Shown: one piece after another, positions 58,669-64,000 of the stretch | Layout of the letters: the number at the start of each line of letters is the position of its first letter | Position numbering within the stretch: position 1 is the first letter of the stretch | From: Pokkaliibacter plantistimulans | Lineage (GTDB): Bacteria; Pseudomonadota; Gammaproteobacteria; Pseudomonadales; Balneatricaceae | Length of the DNA stretch: 64,000 nucleotides | NCBI RefSeq assembly: GCF_003194385.1 | Contig: NZ_LAPT01000029.1 | Span: 1-64,000, forward strand | Direction of reading: 5' to 3' | Position numbers and translations under genes: made by a program | Notes under the pieces: model-generated | What the model was told of the DNA's origin: nothing | What the model saw: the letters and a program-made list of their open reading frames with translations, nothing else | The model's database searches: none

Positions 58669-59820
58669 CTATCGCTGATACCACTGACCATGCTGAAAGG
58701 CCAACTCCACTGGTTTGCCCAACATCACATTCATTCCTGTGATCAGCCCCAAAAAAGGCGGGATGTTATGCAGAGTCAACGTGCCTTGCCATGTTGGAAC
58801 CTGCCGTAAGGCTGAAGCATCCTGAGGCAACATAGTCAGTTCTCCCTGCGCAGAGGGGGGCAGGCCAGCTTCCAGTTGCATCTCTGCGTTTTCCAGTATT
58901 AACACCATCGATTGCGTCATCAATTCTGACTGTACGTCCTGAAACGCAACACCAGCACCACTCGTCAACCCTATACTGTCCACCAGTTTCATCAACATGG
59001 GCGTGTGCATCGGCTGTAGGTAGGATCTGGACTCAAATGCTCCCTTCAAACCAAGAAGATCGATGCTTGGGCTGAATACATGAAGCTTATATCCCAGCCC
59101 TCCGTTTGACAGCTGCCCCTGCGACTCGGCCTGAAGCTGCTGTGCACCTAACATTCGGACCATCGCGTTATTGCGCTTACCTGTTACATCCAATGAGGCA
59201 ATAACGGCATTGACCTGATGACTCAGTGAGTTTGGCACTCCTGAAACATCTGCAGTCCGGAAAAGCTGACTATGGATATTGATACCTTGTGCCTTGATCT
59301 GCATATCAGCACGAGACCAGTCGGCAGACGAGCTTACCCAGTTCAAACTGATGCTCGTCGTGTCCCAGGCCAATTCAGCAAGACTCTGCGCAACTTTAAG
59401 TGCTTCCAGACTGCTATGAAGATCCAGCTTTGGTAATTCAATTTTCAGATTGCCTGAAGACAAACCGATACTGCCGCTGAATGCCAATGGTGGCAGGCCG
59501 AGGTAAGAACTTAACAACGACTGTCTATTACCTGATACATCAAGCACGCCGTGGCTTTGCACATGAAGCGGCCACCAGTAGCTAGCTGACACGCTTAGCT
59601 GTACTGACAACGAGCCCGCCTGTTCAGACAGCGGCACGGATATGCCTATCTGGTCCCCCAGCCACCCCTGCTCCTGCCATTGCACTGAGCTGCCTGGTAT
59701 CTGTTCACTCAGCACATTCAGCTGCTGCCTGACTACTCTGGCCGTCAGCAGGCAAGACAGCAGATAGCCCCCAGCCACTATCACCATAACCGAGGCGAAA
59801 ACACCCTTCCTTAGTCGCAT
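58669..59820 (-). CDS. DUF945 (YdgA)-like envelope protein
   Basis: 383 aa. N-terminal membrane anchor or signal (about 6-27, VFASVMVIVAGGYLLSCLL, no lipobox glycine pattern I trust), then a long beta-rich body of repeated short strands (SLSVQLSVSASYWWPLHVQ; LKIELPKLDLHSS) with the ELAFQHGQW ending. This fits the DUF945/YdgA or AsmA-like lipid-transfer-type architecture, periplasmic and anchored in the inner membrane. Function not established; assignment is by overall pattern only. Confidence 0.55.
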   Translation of the reverse strand: MRLRKGVFASVMVIVAGGYLLSCLLTARVVRQQLNVLSEQIPGSSVQWQEQGWLGDQIGISVPLSEQAGSLSVQLSVSASYWWPLHVQSHGVLDVSGNRQSLLSSYLGLPPLAFSGSIGLSSGNLKIELPKLDLHSSLEALKVAQSLAELAWDTTSISLNWVSSSADWSRADMQIKAQGINIHSQLFRTADVSGVPNSLSHQVNAVIASLDVTGKRNNAMVRMLGAQQLQAESQGQLSNGGLGYKLHVFSPSIDLLGLKGAFESRSYLQPMHTPMLMKLVDSIGLTSGAGVAFQDVQSELMTQSMVLILENAEMQLEAGLPPSAQGELTMLPQDASALRQVPTWQGTLTLHNIPPFLGLITGMNVMLGKPVELAFQHGQWYQR

Positions 59821-59999
59821 ACATCAGTCTCTCACCTGACAAACCGACCGAGAGCTTACCTAATACATCGACACCAAACCATTGGTTGGTGGTGCAGAAT
59901 ATGTTGCGAAAAGGTGCTCCGTTGATTCACGCCTGCCCCACTTCTACTGCTGTTCCATTCATGCAACGGACTGACAATGCATCTCCATCTTGAGACTAA

Positions 60000-60032
60000 T
60001 TAGCATCCTAACTAACATGCTTAGCAATCTAA
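60000..60032 (+). promoter_or_regulatory. Twin SlyA-like operator sites
   Basis: TTAGCATCCTAA (60000-60011) and TTAGCAATCTAA (60021-60032), both TTAG-N4-CTAA and close to the published SlyA consensus TTAGCAAGCTAA, start 21 bp apart, two turns on the same DNA face. They lie just upstream of slyA and imply autoregulation. Confidence 0.75.
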
Positions 60033-60055
60033 CAATTACTCAGCGAACAATAATC

Positions 60056-60502
60056 ATGAAGCCAAGTATTGGGTTGTGTATTCATCAGCTGTCCCGCCTC
60101 TGGCGCAGTGTGCTGGATCAGGAGCTGGCCACCCTTGGTTTGACGCAAACCACGGGCGTAGCACTGGTTTACATTCACGCAGAGGGTGAAGGCATAGCCC
60201 AAACTGAGCTGGCCCGTATTCTGGCAGTCGAGCATCCCTCTCTGGTCAGAACGCTGGATCAGCTGGTCAAACTGGAACTGATAGAACGCCGTGCCTGCCA
60301 GGATGATCGCCGCAGCAAGCGCTTGTTTCTTACCGAGAAAGGAAAAGCACTGGTTGAGCCCGTCAACACCGTACGGGAGCGTTGCCAGTTGCAGGTCATG
60401 CAAGGTCTGTCAGAGGATCAGGCGACACAGTTCCAGCACACCCTCAATCTCCTTCAGTCCAACGCTCTGGCGCTGACCGAACGTAGTAAAAACCCGACAT
60501 AA
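60056..60502 (+). CDS. slyA: MarR family regulator, SlyA-like
   Basis: 148 aa from the ATG at 60056. Close in order to SlyA: GLCIHQLSRLWRSVLDQEL, LGLTQTTGVALVYI, the recognition region VEHPSLVRTLDQLVKLELIERR and the wing CQDDRRSKRLFLTEKG. Binds DNA as a dimer and is released by small aromatics such as salicylate in relatives. There is no Shine-Dalgarno; AACAATAA (60046-60053) sits in its place. The efflux genes follow after 14 bp, so it probably controls them and itself. Confidence 0.87.
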   Translation: MKPSIGLCIHQLSRLWRSVLDQELATLGLTQTTGVALVYIHAEGEGIAQTELARILAVEHPSLVRTLDQLVKLELIERRACQDDRRSKRLFLTEKGKALVEPVNTVRERCQLQVMQGLSEDQATQFQHTLNLLQSNALALTERSKNPT

Positions 60503-60516
60503 CAGGCGTTACCTCC

Positions 60517-61581
60517 ATGTCTCCAGAACATTTGTTTCACCGCTGGTTAAAGATTTCCATAGGCGTTTTCGTCATCCTGTTTGCCTATTTCCTGCTGGCA
60601 GATATTTACATGCCCGCCACTACCGAAAGCACTGTCCGACGCTACGTCGTGCAGGTAGCTCCGCGTGTTTCCGGACAGGTGACTCAGGTACTGGTACACA
60701 ACAATCAGCACGTCGAAAAAGGTGACCTGCTGTTCCAGATTGACCCCTTGGATTACCAATTGAGCGTGCAACAGGCAGAGCTACATCTGCAGCAGGTGAC
60801 GCAACAGGTTTCACAACTTCAGGCAGAACTCGATAGCGCTCAGGCCAGTCTGGACAAAGCCCGTATTAACTTTGCCAACGATCTGCGCGACGTACAGCGT
60901 TATCAGGCACTGGTGAACAAAGGCAGCATTCCAGTTAAGGATCGCGATGACGCCGTCTTCAAGCAGCGCGCAGCATCTGCTGAAGTTACCGCCAGCGAAG
61001 CCAAAGTAAAATCTATCGAAGCAGAACTTGGCATTGAAAATGGCGAAAGCATCCTGCTCAAACAGGCTAAAAATAGTCTGGCTACCGCCACGCTGGCACT
61101 TGAGCGTACTCAGGTAAAAGCAGAGAGTGCAGGCTTTATTACTGATCTGCAGCTGGAAGAAGGCGCCATGGCATCTGCTAATCAACCCGTAGTTGCACTG
61201 GTTTCCGACAGCTCGCCCTGGGTAACCGCAGACTTTCGTGAGAAGAGCCTGATAAAAGTCAGCAGTGGCACCCCGGCAAAAATTGTTTTTGATGCGTTGC
61301 CAGGCACCGTCTTTGATGCCGAAGTAAGTCATCGCGATTACGGTGTGGCCAGTGCTCAGGGCAGCCCCGATGGCAAGCTGGCCAGTGCAGAAACCAGTAC
61401 CCGCTGGGTGAGAGATGCACAACGAGTCCGAGTCAATCTGGAGCTGAAAGAAGCCTTTCCAGCCAATCTGGTCGTCGGCTCACGCGCGACAGTGCAGCTG
61501 ATACCTTCTGATAACGTCCTGTTCAGCTTTCTGGCCAACTCCCAGATCCGCCTGATCAGCTGGCTGCACTATATCTACTAG
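60517..61581 (+). CDS. HlyD/EmrA-family periplasmic adaptor
   Basis: 354 aa. One N-terminal membrane helix (about 9-28), then the adaptor order: VAPRVSGQVTQVLVHNNQHVEKGD in two halves (lipoyl-like half), an alpha-helical hairpin (about 80-185, Gln/Ala rich), returning half VKAESAGFITDLQLEEGAM, and a beta barrel. It bridges an inner-membrane pump to an outer-membrane channel. It pairs with the DUF2955 protein downstream (38 bp) and with slyA upstream. Confidence 0.92.
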   Translation: MSPEHLFHRWLKISIGVFVILFAYFLLADIYMPATTESTVRRYVVQVAPRVSGQVTQVLVHNNQHVEKGDLLFQIDPLDYQLSVQQAELHLQQVTQQVSQLQAELDSAQASLDKARINFANDLRDVQRYQALVNKGSIPVKDRDDAVFKQRAASAEVTASEAKVKSIEAELGIENGESILLKQAKNSLATATLALERTQVKAESAGFITDLQLEEGAMASANQPVVALVSDSSPWVTADFREKSLIKVSSGTPAKIVFDALPGTVFDAEVSHRDYGVASAQGSPDGKLASAETSTRWVRDAQRVRVNLELKEAFPANLVVGSRATVQLIPSDNVLFSFLANSQIRLISWLHYIY

Positions 61582-61619
61582 TACTGCTGAATCTTTGATG
61601 CCATCAACGAAGACACACC

Positions 61620-62636
61620 ATGATCAACAGCCTTGACCACCTGAATAAGGTCCTCAGAATTGCCTTCGGTGCCAGCCTGGGGCTGATTATCTGCAAAGTG
61701 GCCGATCTCGATAGCTGGGGAGTGTTTTACACTATTGTGCCCATCCTGCTACTGGGCCTGGTGCCACGCATCAACCGCTTCGTGGCACTGCAGGCACTGG
61801 CCTCGCCACTTTTCGGCGAGGTAGTGCTGTTCGGGTACAACCTCTGTGATAACCATCCCTTTTTGGCTACCCCCCTCATTTTTATGGTGTTTCTATTCAC
61901 CTTCTATTGCATGGCCAAAGGCCCGTTGTTCCTTTTTGGCGCCATGAGCACCATCAACAACAGCGTTTTTCTACACTTTGCCAGCTATCCGGATGCTGAC
62001 TTCAGCGTCATGTCCTGGGCAAATGTGCTGTCGACAGTGGTAGGTTTGGTCATCTGTGCACTGGTGTTGTGGTGGTTTCCGGTGCATCAGGCACCTGCGG
62101 CACCGCCACGTATTGCCAAGCCAACTCATCAGGTAATTCATCAGACTCTGCTTGGTGCATCGGTGGCCACCACGTCGTTTGTGTTATTTCAGATTGCCGA
62201 TCTGCGTGACTCGCTGTCAGCTCAGGCAACGTCAGTCCTTATACTGTTTCCGATGACACTGAGCGGCGTGCTGGACTCCGGCATGAAGCGTGCAAAAGGG
62301 GTTATGCTCGGCTCCAGCTATGCGATCGTCGCGCAGTTGCTGCTGTACACCTACTATCAGAATTTGACACTGTCAGTGCTGGTGTTCTTTATTGGCTTGC
62401 TGTTATTTGCACGGGTTCAGCATCTGGAAGGGCCAGGGTCAGGAGTGGCGTTTGGGGGAATGACGACACTTGGCATCATCTTTGGTCAATATCTGAAAGC
62501 AGATCAGGATCTGATTTATAGCGCGCTTTACCGTATCAGCTCGGTCACGGTTGCCGTGCTCCTCACCCTGACTGCTGTCTATTTCTTTCACGGTCTGCTT
62601 AACCGCTTCCAGACCACTCGTTACGTGGTCAACTAG
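61620..62636 (+). CDS. DUF2955 membrane protein, FUSC-like
   Basis: 338 aa, about ten membrane helices in two five-helix halves with a hydrophilic linker near 160-175 (APAAPPRIAKPTH). DUF2955 is related to aromatic-acid exporter/fusaric-acid-resistance (FUSC) proteins and typically sits after an HlyD adaptor, as here. Probably the inner-membrane part of an efflux pump for an aromatic or phenolic compound; no outer-membrane protein is encoded nearby. The stop overlaps the end of the convergent DUF4328 gene by 8 bp. Confidence 0.85.
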   Translation: MINSLDHLNKVLRIAFGASLGLIICKVADLDSWGVFYTIVPILLLGLVPRINRFVALQALASPLFGEVVLFGYNLCDNHPFLATPLIFMVFLFTFYCMAKGPLFLFGAMSTINNSVFLHFASYPDADFSVMSWANVLSTVVGLVICALVLWWFPVHQAPAAPPRIAKPTHQVIHQTLLGASVATTSFVLFQIADLRDSLSAQATSVLILFPMTLSGVLDSGMKRAKGVMLGSSYAIVAQLLLYTYYQNLTLSVLVFFIGLLLFARVQHLEGPGSGVAFGGMTTLGIIFGQYLKADQDLIYSALYRISSVTVAVLLTLTAVYFFHGLLNRFQTTRYVVN

Positions 62637-63357
62637 CGGCGCGACTGGGCATCGCCAGCAACGCAGTGCCCAGTCGACGCACCACCAGCATGAACATGAT
62701 CAGCAGTGGCAACGCGGCACCATCTGCCAGCAGCCGCGCCAGCAGCATATCCATCAAGGCCACCAGCTCATCCGTATCCTGTACCAGACGAAATGCCAGC
62801 CAGGACAGTGACTGAAAAAGCACCCAGCAACCCCACCACACCGGCAACAGCCAGCGACTGCCTGAGCAGGGTACGGCTTCGTTAAAAACCTCGCGCAATG
62901 CCAGATAAGGCTTCCACAAGTTGAGCACAGGAATGAAGTAAAACAGGACAGTGCTGCGTGCCGGTTGCTGCAGGCGCAGGCCATTCTGACGGCCAAAGCC
63001 ATGACTGAGATAAAACCAGCGCAGAGAGAGAACAGAAGCAAAGCTGGTGACGAGAATGGAGACTGGCGCACCCAGGGTCTTGAGCGCAATCACCTTATCG
63101 ACCAGAAGATACATACCATCGCCTTCAGCAACAGTGCCGTCTTCCAGGCCATGCAAAAACAGCAGCAGACAGAGATTGCAGCCGAAACTGAGCAGCGCCA
63201 CCATACCACATAACCACAGCGAGCCGCGTAGCCATGTGGTCAGTGTTCGATACCGCTCACCTGCTCCATCCATGAGTGCATCCCCGGAGCGTTCTTCCTT
63301 GTCATCGAAGCCTATAGTCCAGGTGCTGTCTGTCACCTGATCCTGTTGAATGCTCAT
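62629..63357 (-). CDS. DUF4328 membrane protein
   Basis: 242 aa from the ATG at 63357, which has AAGGAGG at ideal distance; the frame back to 63426 is not needed. Four to five membrane helices (about 45-70, 93-112, 135-150, 165-185 and 205-225). FIPVLNLWKPYLALREVFNEA is split here as FIPVLNLWKPY plus LALREVFNEA, the DUF4328 hallmark. Function unknown. Confidence 0.82.
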   Translation of the reverse strand: MSIQQDQVTDSTWTIGFDDKEERSGDALMDGAGERYRTLTTWLRGSLWLCGMVALLSFGCNLCLLLFLHGLEDGTVAEGDGMYLLVDKVIALKTLGAPVSILVTSFASVLSLRWFYLSHGFGRQNGLRLQQPARSTVLFYFIPVLNLWKPYLALREVFNEAVPCSGSRWLLPVWWGCWVLFQSLSWLAFRLVQDTDELVALMDMLLARLLADGAALPLLIMFMLVVRRLGTALLAMPSRAAS

Positions 63358-63463
63358 GCTTCCTCCTTGAATCTGCTCAGGCATCCTGCCTGTCGGGACG
63401 GAGAGTCGTCCGGAAATAATTAGCAATACATCGAACCAGTCTAGCGTCAGTGCCGGGAAAGCG

Positions 63464-64000
63464 CTATTCCAGATTAATACTTGTCAGAGAAAGTTCATCC
63501 AGCTCCTCATAGATATCACTGATCTGACTGATGCGGGCGCGCCCCTGCTCCAGACATTGATGCAGCAGTGCGTTAGCCAGCACATTGATCATGCTCATTG
63601 CCGCACTGTAGCTGTCAAAAGCGGAGACACTATCCAGAGGACACTCCAACCACCAGGTGGCATGTTCAGACAGCTTCATCGCCGTGGCATCAGAGATCAT
63701 CAGTAGCGGGATTCCTCGCTTCTTCAGCAGGGGCATCAGCTTGTCATGCAGTTTGATACGGCGGCGAAAGGCAATGGCAATCACCAGGTCTTCCTTACCC
63801 AGCTCTGCCAGCTCCTCACTCAGTGACTGCCCGGGTTGCGGAGCAAGCCCCACACCACCGCGTACCTGTTGCAACTGCTGACGCAGGTGCAATGCCACCG
63901 GATAACTGTTGCGATAGCCCAGCACCAGAATACGTCTGGCATTCAGAGTGGCGCCGACAATCTGCTCGAACAGTTCAGGCGTCAGTTTTCGCATCCAGGC
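63464..64000 (-). CDS. RpiR family regulator, C-terminal SIS part (incomplete)
   Basis: The frame is open at the right edge of the window, so the N-terminal HTH lies beyond it. The visible 178 residues are a SIS (sugar isomerase) domain: ARRILVLGYRNSYPVALHLRQQL in two parts, ELGKEDLVIAIAFRR, PLLMISDATAMKLSEHA. These sense phospho-sugars or related ligands in RpiR/MurR-type regulators. Ends 107 bp beyond the DUF4328 start on the same strand. Identity as RpiR is from the SIS type and length; the HTH was not seen. Confidence 0.78.
   Translation of the reverse strand, partial: AWMRKLTPELFEQIVGATLNARRILVLGYRNSYPVALHLRQQLQQVRGGVGLAPQPGQSLSEELAELGKEDLVIAIAFRRRIKLHDKLMPLLKKRGIPLLMISDATAMKLSEHATWWLECPLDSVSAFDSYSAAMSMINVLANALLHQCLEQGRARISQISDIYEELDELSLTSINLE

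Noticed and set aside
1-64000. tRNA, rRNA, CRISPR arrays, prophage or complete insertion sequences
   Set aside because: None was recognised anywhere in the window on either strand.

Overview
This window looks like ordinary chromosome from a free-living gammaproteobacterium, most likely of the Oceanospirillales/Pseudomonadales group. The evidence is gene content and order. lexA-sulA is followed by two small conserved genes and topA, as I recall for Pseudomonas. prmB-aroC-transporter lies divergent from smrB, minCDE is complete, and rhlB, hrpA, slyA and a complete NAD-independent hut set are present. Base composition appears moderate (about half G+C, judged by eye) and I saw no island, prophage, rRNA, tRNA or CRISPR. 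The only mobile-looking DNA is a short MITE-like inverted-repeat element at 29-245 and a lone similar end at 13435-13450.

Layout. 0.3-7.6 kb: an exported N-formylglutamate-amidohydrolase-like lipoprotein, an Lrp-type regulator divergent from an aromatic aminotransferase, a GspG-like pseudopilin with a membrane GGDEF-EAL protein, and an NlpE-like lipoprotein. 7.7-12.5 kb: the histidine-degradation operon hutI-hutU-hutH, read leftwards from one promoter with a palindromic HutC-type operator. 12.6-19.6 kb: DUF2927, a LysE/RhtB exporter, small proteins, the prmB-aroC-MFS operon, smrB and folE. 19.7-26.6 kb: DUF4892, cheV, the gpsA-DUF4389-sixA-hydrolase operon and minCDE. 26.7-38.6 kb: selO, rhlB, dinG, the SOS genes lexA-sulA (two LexA boxes), topA and neighbours. 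38.6-46.7 kb: hrpA, cobT, a DUF4198/CbiL-like periplasmic pair, and a retropepsin-like zinc protease with rimK. 46.8-52.7 kb: MscS channel, a response regulator with an N-terminal excisionase-type HTH beside a PAS-PAS-(degenerate GGDEF)-EAL protein, a Nudix hydrolase, a candidate small RNA and a ModA-like binding protein. 52.9-64.0 kb: thioesterase, LysR divergent from a RutE-like nitroreductase, a LonB-type protease, a slyA-HlyD-DUF2955 efflux operon, DUF4328, and the end of an RpiR-type regulator cut by the window edge.

The most interesting new object is at 51841-51975, in the gap between the Nudix gene and the ModA-like gene. It has a perfect FNR/ANR box (TTGAT-N4-ATCAA), a near-consensus -10 (TATAGT) that puts the box exactly at -41.5, then about 75-90 nt with two short hairpins, a C-rich TTTCCTCCC segment, and a strong intrinsic terminator. 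No protein gene explains it. I read it as an oxygen-responsive small RNA, possibly acting on Shine-Dalgarno sequences. This is inference from sequence patterns.

Other regulatory sites visible directly: the hut operator/promoter, twin SOS boxes at lexA, twin SlyA-like TTAG-N4-CTAA sites before slyA, an inverted repeat over the -35 region of the promoter between mscS and the membrane gene at 47777, and several perfect-stem hairpins between convergent genes. Start sites were chosen by Shine-Dalgarno position and family length; where this shortened the longest reading frame the entry says so.
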